Positions 7,281 through 15,646 of a stretch of 37,493 bases of DNA are shown here, one piece after another. Numbering within the stretch: position 1 is the first letter of the stretch; each line of letters opens with the position of its first letter. The DNA comes from Ktedonobacteraceae bacterium (lineage in GTDB: Bacteria > Chloroflexota > Ktedonobacteria > Ktedonobacterales > Ktedonobacteraceae): positions 1 to 37,493 of the forward strand of contig JAICIM010000003.1 in NCBI GenBank assembly GCA_025928885.1, written 5' to 3'. The notes under the pieces were generated by a model. That model was not told the DNA's origin, made no database searches, and saw only the letters and a list, made by a program, of their open reading frames with translations. A program made the position numbers and the translations under genes.

Positions 7281-7622
7281 ATGCAGGATCTTGAACAGAT
7301 GAAGTGCGAGGTGTGCAGAGCTGGCGCACCAAAGGTTACTGACGAAGAGGCGGTTACGTATTTGCAGCAGATACCGCAGTGGTCTATCCTTGAAAGCGAT
7401 GGCGTCAGGCGGATTGAGCGTATTTTTACCTTCAAAAATTTTGTCGATGCGCTGGCTTTCACCAATAAAGTGGGAGAGATTGCCGAAGAAGAGGGGCATC
7501 ACCCGGCCATTTTACTCGAATGGGGTAAAGTGACGGTGGCCTGGTGGACGCACAAAATCGGCGGTTTGCACCGCAATGATTTTATTATGGCCGCCAAAAC
7601 AGATAAGCTGTACGAGGCGTAA
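7281..7622 (+). CDS. phhB: pterin-4a-carbinolamine dehydratase
   Basis: A 113-residue PCD-family protein. The classical enzyme dehydrates 4a-hydroxytetrahydropterin, recycling the cofactor of aromatic hydroxylases. The signature [20 protein letters not shown] with the following TH..GL..ND matches the family's HHP, W and TH...GL..D residues. The true start is the ATG of MQDLEQM, seven bases after AAGGAG; the track's 19-residue extension is unsupported. A CEVC pair near the N-terminus ([11 protein letters not shown]) is an unusual small addition. No aromatic hydroxylase gene is nearby, so the substrate in this organism is open (a moonlighting or molybdopterin-related role is possible in such orphans). 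Confidence 0.9.
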   Translation: MQDLEQMKCEVCRAGAPKVTDEEAVTYLQQIPQWSILESDGVRRIERIFTFKNFVDALAFTNKVGEIAEEEGHHPAILLEWGKVTVAWWTHKIGGLHRNDFIMAAKTDKLYEA

Positions 7623-7653
7623 TAGCTGCTCTCAACTACCAGGAAAAGATAAG

Positions 7654-7677
7654 GACGACCCGCTTCCGGGCCGTCCC
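7654..7677 (-). terminator. terminator of the beta-hydroxyacid dehydrogenase gene
   Basis: On the minus strand GGACGGCCCG pairs with CGGGTCGTCC (one G-U pair) over the tetraloop GAAG, followed by TTATCTTTT. It lies seven bases past the stop codon and between convergent genes. Confidence 0.7.
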
Positions 7678-7683
7678 ATCCAA

Positions 7684-8565
7684 TTATTTGCGCACTCCGG
7701 CCAGGGTTGCCAGTACATCGAAGATCACGACGAAATCCTCTTTTTCCCAGCCCATCCCTTTTGTCGCCGTCAGAAATTCGTCGGTGATGGCGGTTGTTGG
7801 CAGGGGGACGCCGCTCTCCTTTGCCAGATCAAGGGCCAGATGCATATCTTTTTGCATCATATTGACATCGAACCAGCCCTCTTTCTCTTTATCGGTAATC
7901 AGTTCCGCGCGATGCTTTGTCGCCGGAGCGGCGGCGGCGCTTTTCAGCCAGGCATCGATGGCTACATTGCGGGGAACGCCGTTCTTCTCTGCCAGCAAAA
8001 TCCCCTCGCTCAGACTCAACATCTGAATGGGCAGACTGAGGTTAATGGCGATCTTCATCACCAGCGCCTGTCCGTTGCCACCGATATAGGTGACGTGTGC
8101 TCCCACATCGAGCAGAATGGGTTTGATCTGCTCAAACGCCGCAGGATCGCCGCCAACCATGAACGAAGAGCTACCGTCAGCAAGGGTGACGAGATTACCC
8201 GAAATAGGAGCGTCCAGCATTTGAGCGCCCGTTGCAGCTACCTGCGCGGCGATTTCGCGCGAGACGGTCGGGCTGGCCGTGCTGATATCGACGTAGAGCT
8301 TCCCGGGCTTGAGTGCAGCAAGAATGCCATTGTCGCCATTGACGATCTCTTGCAATGCGCTTGAATTGCTGACCATGCTGAACGTAATATCCGCCGCTTC
8401 AGCCACCTGGCGCGGCGTCTCGCCCCACTTCATGCCCGCATCGAGCAGCCATTGCGCTTTCTCACGCGTCCGATTATATCCAGTGACGGTATGACCCGAG
8501 TCTAATAGTCTTTTTGCGATGGTGCCGCCCATCGTGCCGAGTCCAACAAAACCAAGATTTGCCAT
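7684..8565 (-). CDS. NAD(P)-dependent beta-hydroxyacid dehydrogenase (3-hydroxyisobutyrate dehydrogenase-like)
   Basis: A 293-residue member of the 6-phosphogluconate/3-hydroxyisobutyrate dehydrogenase superfamily. The Rossmann motif GFVGLGTMGGTIAKRLL is at the N-terminus, and YNRT follows strand 2. The substrate loop is DAPISGNLVTLADGSSSFM, and the catalytic lysine sits in MKIAINL, where the usual first Asn of KxxNN is Ile. It oxidises a short beta-hydroxyacid or reduces a semialdehyde; the exact substrate cannot be told. Starting at MANLGF with AAGGAGAT upstream is better than the track's 12-residue extension. It follows a LysR regulator gene on the same strand, 187 bases downstream. Confidence 0.85.
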   Translation of the reverse strand: MANLGFVGLGTMGGTIAKRLLDSGHTVTGYNRTREKAQWLLDAGMKWGETPRQVAEAADITFSMVSNSSALQEIVNGDNGILAALKPGKLYVDISTASPTVSREIAAQVAATGAQMLDAPISGNLVTLADGSSSFMVGGDPAAFEQIKPILLDVGAHVTYIGGNGQALVMKIAINLSLPIQMLSLSEGILLAEKNGVPRNVAIDAWLKSAAAAPATKHRAELITDKEKEGWFDVNMMQKDMHLALDLAKESGVPLPTTAITDEFLTATKGMGWEKEDFVVIFDVLATLAGVRK

Positions 8566-8752
8566 GTCTGCATCTCCTTCATAGAGTAACGATACTTCCA
8601 ATTCTCTATTCTAACGTATCCCTTGAGGCTATTGAAAGATATGTGCCTGCTGTATTGTATGGCGCTGAGGATGCGAATCGTCAAGCCAGGCGAAGATAGT
8701 GCTATATAGCGGCACGCTTCTCAGGCGGTTTCATTGATGAAGATTGCTGTGC

Positions 8753-9682
8753 TTATTTGTGTACAAGAGCTTCCCAGGGATGATATTGCATATCCTCATG
8801 GAGAAATTGAAGAAAGGCCGTTCCGGTGAGGGAATGTGTCAGACGCTGATGCCAGGCAACCATAACGGTGCGCGGCGGGATGGGCGGATCTAAGGCAAGC
8901 GCAACGATGGCCTGCCCGGGCGACTCCGCCACCGTACGTGGCAGGACCGATATCCCCAGTCCCTCAGAGACCAGTGCGCGGATGGTGCCGATATTGCCGC
9001 TTTCGAGCAATATATGTGGCGTGAAATGGCCCCTGTCGCTGAGGTGGATGAGGGCCTGTCGTAGTCCCGATCCTGCTTTGAAGAGAAGAAAGGCTTCATG
9101 TTGTAACTCCTCGGGGGCGATGCTCCGACGCCGGGCTAGTGGATGGTTGGGAGCAACAATAGCGACGATCTCCTCCTTGAGAATAGCTTCGACAACAATA
9201 TGGGGATCGATTTTGTGAACAGGAAAGATGTCTTCAATCGTGTGGATCAGGGCGAGATCAAGCTGTCCTTGTGCGATTTGCTCCAGGAGATCTTCGGTGA
9301 CGCTTTCATGCAATGTGATTTCGATGCCTGGATAGCGGGCATGAAAACGCGCCAGCAGCGCTGGCAATCGATACATGCTGAGCGATTGGAGGACGCCGAT
9401 CGCCACACGCCCTCGTTTCAGCGTGGCGAATGTTTGCAGATCTGCCCGCGCTATCTCTACCGCAGCAAGGATGCGTTCGGCATGCTCTAATAGTGCCTCG
9501 CCAGCGGTGGTCAGGCGGACGCGCCGACTGGTGCGCTCAAAGAGGGTTACCCCATATTCATGTTCCAAAGCCTGTATTTGTTGCGAAAGCGCCGGTTGTG
9601 CTATGCATAATTCTTCTGCTGCTCGCGTGAAATGTCGTTTGTGGGCAACAGTGACAAAATAACGAAGCTGGCGCAGTTCCAT
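8753..9682 (-). CDS. LysR-family transcriptional regulator
   Basis: A 309-residue LTTR. The N-terminal winged HTH is typical (MELRQLRYFVTVAHKRHFTR, then AAEELCIAQPALSQQIQALE). The periplasmic-binding-protein-like effector domain follows from about residue 90 (KRGRVAIGVLQSL, LDLALIHT, LVSEGLGISVLPR). The start at MELRQLRY has GGAGA six bases upstream; the track adds 13 residues. It is divergent from the MFS exporter gene, the classical LTTR arrangement, so that gene is the likely target. The inducer is unknown. Confidence 0.92.
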   Translation of the reverse strand: MELRQLRYFVTVAHKRHFTRAAEELCIAQPALSQQIQALEHEYGVTLFERTSRRVRLTTAGEALLEHAERILAAVEIARADLQTFATLKRGRVAIGVLQSLSMYRLPALLARFHARYPGIEITLHESVTEDLLEQIAQGQLDLALIHTIEDIFPVHKIDPHIVVEAILKEEIVAIVAPNHPLARRRSIAPEELQHEAFLLFKAGSGLRQALIHLSDRGHFTPHILLESGNIGTIRALVSEGLGISVLPRTVAESPGQAIVALALDPPIPPRTVMVAWHQRLTHSLTGTAFLQFLHEDMQYHPWEALVHK

Positions 9683-9719
9683 CGTGTATCTCCATGCATA
9701 AGCTAGACATATCAATCTC

Positions 9720-9763
9720 ATTGTATCAATATATTGGACTTATTGCTATTTCTATGGAATACT
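9720..9763. promoter_or_regulatory. divergent lysR/MFS promoter region with LTTR box
   Basis: Plus strand: TTGGAC (9734-9739), 18 bases, AATACT (9758-9763). Minus strand: -10 TACAAT at 9720-9725. Between and overlapping both is TCAATATATTGGA (9726-9738), a T-N11-A box containing the perfect palindrome CAATATATTG. Binding there would cover the MFS -35 and abut the lysR -10. Confidence 0.5.
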
Positions 9764-9839
9764 TTATAGAGGAGTTTGTGTACAAATACGGTAGTTGTGA
9801 AGCGTTTTTCAATATTCAGGGGAAAGTCAAAAAGTCACT

Positions 9840-11027
9840 ATGGAAAAGAGCGTGGATACCATCGATCGTCGATCTCTTGCTGTACTGTCATCGGGTCATC
9901 TGTGTATTGATCTGTGTCAGGGCGCCGTCCCTGCGTTTCTGCCGTTTCTGGTCGCCGAACGGCATCTCACCTATGCCGCTGCTGCCGGGCTGGTGCTGGC
10001 AACTAATATCGCCTCGTCGGTCGTGCAGCCGCTCTTCGGGCAATTTGCCGATCGCTTCTCCGTCCTCTGGCTCATGCCCGTTGGTTTGCTGCTGGGCGGT
10101 ACTGGCTTAGCGCTCACCGGCCTGGTCCCTGGCTACTGGGATCTGGTATTTGCTTTGATGCTCTGTGGGATCGGGATCGCGGCATTCCACCCGGAGGCGT
10201 CGCGGCTGGTGAATGCTATCGCGCAAAAACGGCGTGCTACCAGCATGAGTATTTTCTCTGTCGGAGGTAGCCTGGGCTTTGCCGTTGGTCCACTGTTGAC
10301 GACGGCGATTCTGGTCTCGCTGGGTTTGCGCGGTTCGCCTCTGCTGTTGCTGCCAGAAGCCGCCTTCGCCCTGATCATTTTCGTCAATTTCTCGCGCTTT
10401 CTCCCGTATTCAGGGGCCAGCAAGACGCGTAAGCAGGTTCAGGATACTGCTCAGCAGAATGCATGGGGAGCGTTTACGCTGCTCACGGCGGTCGTGATTT
10501 GTCGCTCAATCGTTTTCTATGGCCTGAACACCTTCTTGCCGCTCTATTGGATTGGCATCTTGCATCAGACAAAAGCAGAGGGCAATATCGCGTTAACCTG
10601 CTTCCTGGCTGTGGGGATCGTCGGCACGCTGATTGGTGGGCGGCTAGCGGATCGCTATGGACGCCGCATCATCGTGCTGATCGCGTTGATCGGTCAGATG
10701 CCGGCGGTGTTGTTGTTTGCTATGTTTGCCCCGCTCAATCCTTTGCTGGCCCTGCTGCTCCTGGCACCAGTCTCTTTCACCCTTTTTGCGCCCTTCAGTA
10801 CAATGGTCGTGATGGGGCAGGAATATCTTCCAGGCCGCGTGGGAACCGCTTCCGGCGTCACGTTAGGGTTGGCCCTGACGGTTGGAGGAATTGCTGTACC
10901 ATTGTTTGGATACCTTGCTGATGTGTACGGACTACAGGTGGCTCTGTTCTCGCTGGCTATCGTGCCAGTGATTGGCGTCGCGCTGGCTTTCATGCTGCCT
11001 CGTCCACCACTGGCTGTTGCACGGTAA
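9840..11027 (+). CDS. MFS exporter resembling fosmidomycin-resistance protein Fsr
   Basis: A 395-residue, 12-helix major facilitator transporter. The N-terminal GHLCIDLCQGAVPAFLPFL followed by FGQFADR resembles the Fsr type, and the loop 2-3-like GGRLADRYGRR recurs in the second half. Family members export fosmidomycin and other small compounds; in this organism the substrate is not known. It is read divergently from the lysR gene with a candidate LTTR box between them. The ribosome binding site is weak (GGGGAAAG about 14 bases away). It converges with ispF across a 28-bp hairpin. The nearness of ispD/ispF, whose pathway fosmidomycin inhibits, may be coincidence. Confidence 0.85.
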   Translation: MEKSVDTIDRRSLAVLSSGHLCIDLCQGAVPAFLPFLVAERHLTYAAAAGLVLATNIASSVVQPLFGQFADRFSVLWLMPVGLLLGGTGLALTGLVPGYWDLVFALMLCGIGIAAFHPEASRLVNAIAQKRRATSMSIFSVGGSLGFAVGPLLTTAILVSLGLRGSPLLLLPEAAFALIIFVNFSRFLPYSGASKTRKQVQDTAQQNAWGAFTLLTAVVICRSIVFYGLNTFLPLYWIGILHQTKAEGNIALTCFLAVGIVGTLIGGRLADRYGRRIIVLIALIGQMPAVLLFAMFAPLNPLLALLLLAPVSFTLFAPFSTMVVMGQEYLPGRVGTASGVTLGLALTVGGIAVPLFGYLADVYGLQVALFSLAIVPVIGVALAFMLPRPPLAVAR

Positions 11028-11047
11028 TGATGAAAATCTCCTTTCAA

Positions 11048-11110
11048 AACCTGTAATGGATGTCGTAGTTGCGCGATAAAGCCGCGCAACTACGACATCC
11101 ATTACAGGTT
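11048..11110. terminator. perfect 28-bp hairpin between convergent genes
   Basis: Positions 11048-11075 are perfectly complementary to 11083-11110, with a 7-base loop ATAAAGC. It lies between the MFS stop and the ispF stop and could end transcription from both sides, although neither strand has a strong U-tract (GGTTTTG on the minus strand). The stem is far longer than a usual terminator. Confidence 0.6.
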
Positions 11111-11142
11111 CGTAAAAAGTTATTATCTTGTTGTTACTTATG

Positions 11143-11619
11143 CTAGCGTTCGATGAGGGCAACGGCGTAACAGGCGATGCCCTCGCGACGGCCCGCGAAA
11201 CCCAGGCCATCGGTCGTGGTCGCTTTGACGCTGACCTGATCGAGGGCGAGATGGAGGTGTTCGGCGAGATGGGTACGCATCGCTTGAATGTGCGGACTCA
11301 ATTTGGGGCGCTCGGCAATGACGGTAGCATCGATGTTGCTGATGCGCCACTGTTGCTGGCTCAGTAGTTCGCGCGTGTAGTCGAGAAAAACGGCGCTCGG
11401 CTGATCTTTCCAGCGTGGATCGTGGGAGGGAAAGTGGGTGCCGATGTCGCCCAGCGCCGCCGCTCCCAGCAGGGCATCGACGACGGCGTGAATGACCGCA
11501 TCGGCATCAGAATGCCCGGCGAGGCCGTATTCGTAAGGGATGGTGACGCCGCCTAGAATCAGCGAACGGTTGGGCGCGAAGGCATGTACATCGTAACCAG
11601 AACCAATGCGTATAGTCAT
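11143..11619 (-). CDS. ispF: 2-C-methyl-D-erythritol 2,4-cyclodiphosphate synthase
   Basis: Cyclises CDP-methylerythritol 2-phosphate with loss of CMP, the fifth MEP-pathway step; a homotrimer with a zinc per subunit. Metal ligands are visible in GSGYDVHAF (Asp and His) and AGHSDADAVIHA (His). DIGTHFPSHDPRW, the loop VIAERPKL and the C-terminal KATTTDGLGFAGRREGIAC are typical. Its 158 residues match the family. The ATG overlaps the ispD stop by four bases (ATGA), so the two are translationally coupled. Confidence 0.96.
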   Translation of the reverse strand: MTIRIGSGYDVHAFAPNRSLILGGVTIPYEYGLAGHSDADAVIHAVVDALLGAAALGDIGTHFPSHDPRWKDQPSAVFLDYTRELLSQQQWRISNIDATVIAERPKLSPHIQAMRTHLAEHLHLALDQVSVKATTTDGLGFAGRREGIACYAVALIER

Positions 11620-12299
11620 AAATTGTGTCCTTGTAAGAGTGCTTCAGCGAAGATCAGATCTTCCTGCGTGGTGATCTTGATATTGGTATAGGAGCCGGGA
11701 AAGACCGCGACGTGGTGGCCGAGCAGTTCGACCAGCGTGGCGTCATCAGTCACATCGGTCTGAGCGATGGGTGAATGATGGGCCTCGTGAATCAGGGGGA
11801 AGGAGAAGACCTGCGGCGTCTGAATGGCCCAGAGTTGGGAGCGATCCAGTGTCGCGTGAATAACGCCATCCTGCACCTGTTTGATCGTATCTTTGACCGG
11901 GACCGCCGCGACCGCCGCTAGATGCTGTTGGGCTGTCTGTAGACCGGCCTCTATGATGGCTGGCGTCACGAATGGGCGTGCGCCATCGTGAATCATCACC
12001 CAGCTGGTCTCCGGGGCCAGCGTATCGAGGCCGATACAGACCGAATCCTGGCGGCGGCTGCCACCGACAACGACCGCGCTGACCTTGTGCCATTGCTCCT
12101 GCTGGCACAACGCACGGGCATCGTCCAACCGCTCTGCGCTGGTCACGAGCACGATCGTGTCGATCAGTGGCGATGCTTGAAAGGCATCAATGGTATGGGC
12201 AAGTGTGATGCGGCCTGCCAGGGGGAGCCAGAGCTTATCGCGGCCCATGCGACGGCTCGCTCCTGCGGCGACGATGACAACGGATGTTGTTTCTTGCAT
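11616..12299 (-). CDS. ispD: 2-C-methyl-D-erythritol 4-phosphate cytidylyltransferase
   Basis: Couples MEP to CTP, giving CDP-methylerythritol, the third MEP-pathway step. The nucleotide-binding N-terminus VVIVAAGASRRMGRDKLWLP, the GGSRRQDSVCIGL block, VMIHDGARPFV and the C-terminal TDDATLVE and NIKITTQEDL are IspD signatures. The 227-residue length is normal. It lies 155 bases downstream of yacL on the same strand and overlaps ispF. That is the order found in Bacillus (yacL-ispD-ispF). Confidence 0.96.
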   Translation of the reverse strand: MQETTSVVIVAAGASRRMGRDKLWLPLAGRITLAHTIDAFQASPLIDTIVLVTSAERLDDARALCQQEQWHKVSAVVVGGSRRQDSVCIGLDTLAPETSWVMIHDGARPFVTPAIIEAGLQTAQQHLAAVAAVPVKDTIKQVQDGVIHATLDRSQLWAIQTPQVFSFPLIHEAHHSPIAQTDVTDDATLVELLGHHVAVFPGSYTNIKITTQEDLIFAEALLQGHNL

Positions 12300-12454
12300 A
12301 GATGTTTGGAGTCTATCCCCTTATTGGGTGTTGGAAGAGCGTTTGCTCTCCCTCAGAGAACGACATAGAGATTGGTCTGGACAGAAAGAGCGGGCAGACC
12401 GCTGGAGAGCGATTGCCCGCAAAGAGTGTGACTGACGGTGAAGCCCTACCGCGC

Positions 12455-13636
12455 TTATTTTTGTTTGAACGTCGATTGTGCTGGCGGTATGACGACGCCG
12501 CTCTGTTTGGGATGGGCGAAGATCATGCGGCCCGCAACGGTTTGCAAGACACGGGTGACGGTTACTTCAATCGTCATATTCATGTATTGCCGTCCGTTTT
12601 CGACCACAATCATCGTGCCATCGTCCAGATAGCCAACGCCCTGTCCCAACTCCTTGCCATCCTGCATAATTTTAATGTGAATGTCTTCTCCCGGCAAGAG
12701 GACCGGTTTGATCGCGTTTGCCAGTTCGTTGATGTTGAGTACCTTGACGCCCTGAAGTTCGGCGACACGATTGAGGTTGAAGTCGTTGGTAATAATGGGG
12801 CATGTCTGATTTTTCGCCATTTTGACCAGTTTCCCATCAACATCAGCAATCCCTTCAATATCGGTATCGACAATCTCAATGGGAACGGTCGCATCTTTTT
12901 GCAGGCGGTTGAGAATTTCCAGTCCTCGGCGTCCACGATTGCGGCGCATGGTGTCAGCAGAATCGGCGATACGTTGCAGCTCGTTCAAGACGAAGCGCGG
13001 GACAACCAGGGTGCCAGTGATAAAGCCGGTCTGGCTGATATCGGCGATGCGCCCATCGATGATCGTGCTGGTATCGAGCAGGATCTGGGTGACAGGAATG
13101 AAACCATTGTGAGACTTTTCCGCGTCTCGTTCTTTGTCGCGCTCTTTCCGTTCGCGTTCGCGTTCGCGCTCCTCTTCGCGTTCGCGTTCGCGCTCACGAG
13201 CGCGGCGTGTCCAGGCACTCTGAAAGAGGTGGATGATGTCGTTTTTGCGCAGGACGGCGATCATAACGCCGAGATAGCCAAAGAGAACGGCACCGACGAA
13301 AGGAAGAAAGCGACCCAGCAGATCTGGTAAACTTGCCAGAGGAATAGCCAGAAGAGCGGAAATGATAAGTCCGACGGTCAGGCCGAGGGCAGCCGCGATA
13401 AGATCGCTGGCAGCGGCGACACGGATTTTGTCCCGCATCCAGACATAAGGTTTGACCGTGATATGGGGTGTGATAATGAACGCAGCGATGCCAGCGACCA
13501 CTGCAATACCCGTTATCCAGGGCCAGCCAATGGCTGTGTGAGGATTAACGCGGTAGAACTCGAAGAAGTAAATGCCGAAAGCAGTGCCAATGGCAATAAG
13601 GGACCCGACGATGCGGGCTATAGGGTTAGTGAACAT
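12455..13636 (-). CDS. yacL: YacL-type membrane PIN/TRAM-domain protein
   Basis: A 393-residue protein. Four membrane helices occupy about residues 5-125 (for example SLIAIGTAFGIYFFEF and FLPFVGAVLFGYLGVMIAVL). An Arg/Glu-rich linker follows (about 145-175), then a PIN nuclease domain from ILLDTSTIIDGRI through GRRGLEILNRLQ and CPIITNDFNLN, whose acidic residues would bind metal. A C-terminal TRAM-like RNA-binding domain ends it (KELGQGVGYLDDGTMIVVEN). It is presumed to be a membrane-tethered RNase; its target is unknown. I start at MFTNPIAR, eight bases after GGAGG. It heads a yacL-ispD-ispF unit with its own promoter. Confidence 0.9.
   Translation of the reverse strand: MFTNPIARIVGSLIAIGTAFGIYFFEFYRVNPHTAIGWPWITGIAVVAGIAAFIITPHITVKPYVWMRDKIRVAAASDLIAAALGLTVGLIISALLAIPLASLPDLLGRFLPFVGAVLFGYLGVMIAVLRKNDIIHLFQSAWTRRAREREREREEERERERERKERDKERDAEKSHNGFIPVTQILLDTSTIIDGRIADISQTGFITGTLVVPRFVLNELQRIADSADTMRRNRGRRGLEILNRLQKDATVPIEIVDTDIEGIADVDGKLVKMAKNQTCPIITNDFNLNRVAELQGVKVLNINELANAIKPVLLPGEDIHIKIMQDGKELGQGVGYLDDGTMIVVENGRQYMNMTIEVTVTRVLQTVAGRMIFAHPKQSGVVIPPAQSTFKQK
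13143..13198. repeat. short tandem GTTCGC-type repeat within yacL
   Basis: The plus strand shows repeated TTCGCG/TTCGCT units encoding the RERERE-type linker of YacL. Such a tract can slip in replication, so linker length may vary between strains. Confidence 0.75.
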
Positions 13637-13814
13637 CCCTGCATCCTCCATAGCAGTACACGTAACGTGCGCGATGACTCAAGGGCTACGTGACGCGCGG
13701 TCAATGGCAAGGACGGTGATGATAATAAAAATGATAAGTGCAAGAAAATGCTGCCTTCACCTGCTGACCTTAAATGATGCACGTCGAGCCGTAAAATCAT
13801 CATATCGAATATGC

Positions 13815-13843
13815 AGTATACATCTTTCGCGTACAGGAATCAA
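13815..13843 (-). promoter_or_regulatory. sigma-A promoter of the yacL-ispD-ispF operon
   Basis: On the minus strand: TTGATT, 17 bases, TATACT, with start predicted near 13808 and a leader of about 170 bases before the yacL ATG. The rest of the 490-base gap between radA and yacL (13637-14126) holds only poor ORFs, a small GATAAC/GTTATC hairpin (13904-13921) and a TCACCTGGTGA near-palindrome. Confidence 0.65.
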
Positions 13844-14126
13844 TAGTTGTACTCGTACCAGGACTATTGACGGTTGAGAGTGTCACCTGGTGAGTGGTCA
13901 AAGGATAACCTGATAGTTATCGTAACCTCGTTAAATGAAACGTTGTGACTATTTCCATCGGTTCAATAGCAGTACTGAAACGAGCGCGAGAGCCTCCGAA
14001 GTATTACATGGTTGCACCTCCAATTACTATTGTACACGACTTTCCCTCATTCTACATCCTGCTGGCGATCTCCGCAACTAAAAAGCCAATATCCCTATAC
14101 GTGCCTGTGATTTGCGCTGTTGAGCT

Positions 14127-15545
14127 TTACTTTTGATTGAAGAGTATTTCGAGCGCTACCGCCAGCGAACTAGCGGTGAGAACTTTGAAGTCGGGGGGCA
14201 GGCCGGACTCTTCTAATTCTGCTCTGGTCTGTGCGCCTCGGCCCGCGCTCGGTATCACACAGCGTTTAAAGCCGAGCTTCGCGGCCTCGCGTACCCGCAA
14301 AGGGAGACGGCTCACGGCGCGTATCTCGCCAGAGAGGCCGACTTCGCCGATTAACGCCATATCTGGTGGAATAGATTTCTCGCGATAACTGGAGGCAATT
14401 GCAGCCGCCACGCCGAGGTCAATGGCCGGTTCTTCCAGCGTGAAGCCGCCGACGACGTTGGTATAGACATCGTGGTTGTTGACCGCCAATCCGACGCGTT
14501 TGGTCAGCACGGCCAGCAGCATCAACAGTCGGTTATGCTCGATGCCATTGGCGGTGCAGCGGGCGATGCCAAAGTTGCTGGGAGTGACAAGCGCCTGCAC
14601 CTCGACGAGCAGGGGGCGCGTTCCCTCCATACTCACCACGACACCCGATCCGTTGGCTCCGGTGGCGCGATCGGCCAGAAAGACGGCGGACGGGTTGGGA
14701 ACCTCCAGCATGCCTTCGCCGTGCATCTCAAAGACGCCGACTTCGTGGGTAGCACCAAAACGGTTTTTCACGCCGCGCAACAGGCGATACGAGTGGTAGC
14801 GCTCCCCTTCCAGATACAGCACAGCATCGGCGATATGTTCCAGCGCTTTCGGACCGGCAACGGTTCCCTCTTTGGTGACGTGGCCAATGATAAAGATGGG
14901 AATATGGGTGCTTTTTGCCAGCTGCATCAGTTGTAACGTGCATTCGCGCACCTGACTGATGCTGCCAGGGGCAGATGTGATATGCCCAGCTATCACGGTC
15001 TGAATAGAGTCAACGATCACCAGGGCCGGTTTTAGCCGATGGACAGCTTCTGTGATGACCTCAAGCTCGATGGCCGCCAGCAAATAGAGCCGCTCCCCGG
15101 TAATATCCAGGCGTTCCGCACGCATTTTGACCTGTTCAATCGATTCTTCGCCGGAGATATAGAGGACCGGTCCGACCTCCTGTGCAATAGAGCCGGAGAC
15201 CTGGAGTAAGAGCGTCGATTTGCCGATGCCGGGTTCTCCACCAATCAAGATCAGGGAACCAGCGACAAGGCCGCCACCGAGAACGCGATCCATCTCTGGA
15301 TAGCCAACGGAGATGCGCGGTTGGGCCAGCGGTTTGATATCGGGGAGGGTCACCGGACCTATCGCGCTCTGATGTGATGAAGATGGTCCCAGCAGCGTCT
15401 GGCGGCGTTGTTGAGCGGGCGTGGGAGCCGTTTCGACCACCTCTTCCAGAGTATTCCAGGTGCCACAATCGGGGCATTTCCCCATCCACTTGCTCTGTTC
15501 ACCGCCGCATTGTTGGCAGACATATTTTGTGCGGAGCTTTGCCAT
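14127..15545 (-). CDS. radA: DNA repair protein RadA (Sms)
   Basis: A 472-residue RecA-like DNA helicase that extends recombination intermediates. A C4 zinc finger sits at residues 9-27 (CQQCGGEQSKWMGKCPDCG). Walker A is GEPGIGKST near residue 105, the RadA-specific KNRFG motif is present (GVKNRFGATHE), and a Lon-protease-like domain fills the C-terminus (LGVAAAIASS through GEVGLSGEIRAV). The start MAKLRTKYVC is clear from alignment, but no Shine-Dalgarno precedes it (TAATAAAAAA only). It lies about 100 bases downstream of clpC with a strong hairpin between. The usual next gene, disA, is absent. Confidence 0.96.
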   Translation of the reverse strand: MAKLRTKYVCQQCGGEQSKWMGKCPDCGTWNTLEEVVETAPTPAQQRRQTLLGPSSSHQSAIGPVTLPDIKPLAQPRISVGYPEMDRVLGGGLVAGSLILIGGEPGIGKSTLLLQVSGSIAQEVGPVLYISGEESIEQVKMRAERLDITGERLYLLAAIELEVITEAVHRLKPALVIVDSIQTVIAGHITSAPGSISQVRECTLQLMQLAKSTHIPIFIIGHVTKEGTVAGPKALEHIADAVLYLEGERYHSYRLLRGVKNRFGATHEVGVFEMHGEGMLEVPNPSAVFLADRATGANGSGVVVSMEGTRPLLVEVQALVTPSNFGIARCTANGIEHNRLLMLLAVLTKRVGLAVNNHDVYTNVVGGFTLEEPAIDLGVAAAIASSYREKSIPPDMALIGEVGLSGEIRAVSRLPLRVREAAKLGFKRCVIPSAGRGAQTRAELEESGLPPDFKVLTASSLAVALEILFNQK

Positions 15546-15604
15546 TTTTTTATTACATCTTTACTGCATAGGTTATCAGGAGAGAAAGAATATAGGGAGA
15601 AAAT

Positions 15605-15642
15605 GCAACGAGGGGGCGTGAATGTTCACGCCCCCTCGTTGC
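15605..15642 (-). terminator. clpC terminator, 17-18 bp perfect stem
   Basis: GCAACGAGGGGGCGTGAA is fully complementary to the following TTCACGCCCCCTCGTTGC, leaving a minimal loop. On the minus strand it is followed by ATTTTC. It starts five bases after the clpC stop and probably reduces readthrough into radA. Confidence 0.75.
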
Positions 15643-15646
15643 TGCG

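Noticed and set aside
13945-14136. 63-codon ORF in the radA-yacL gap, considered as a disA remnant
   Set aside because: It is on the opposite strand to the operon and shows no DAC-domain motif.
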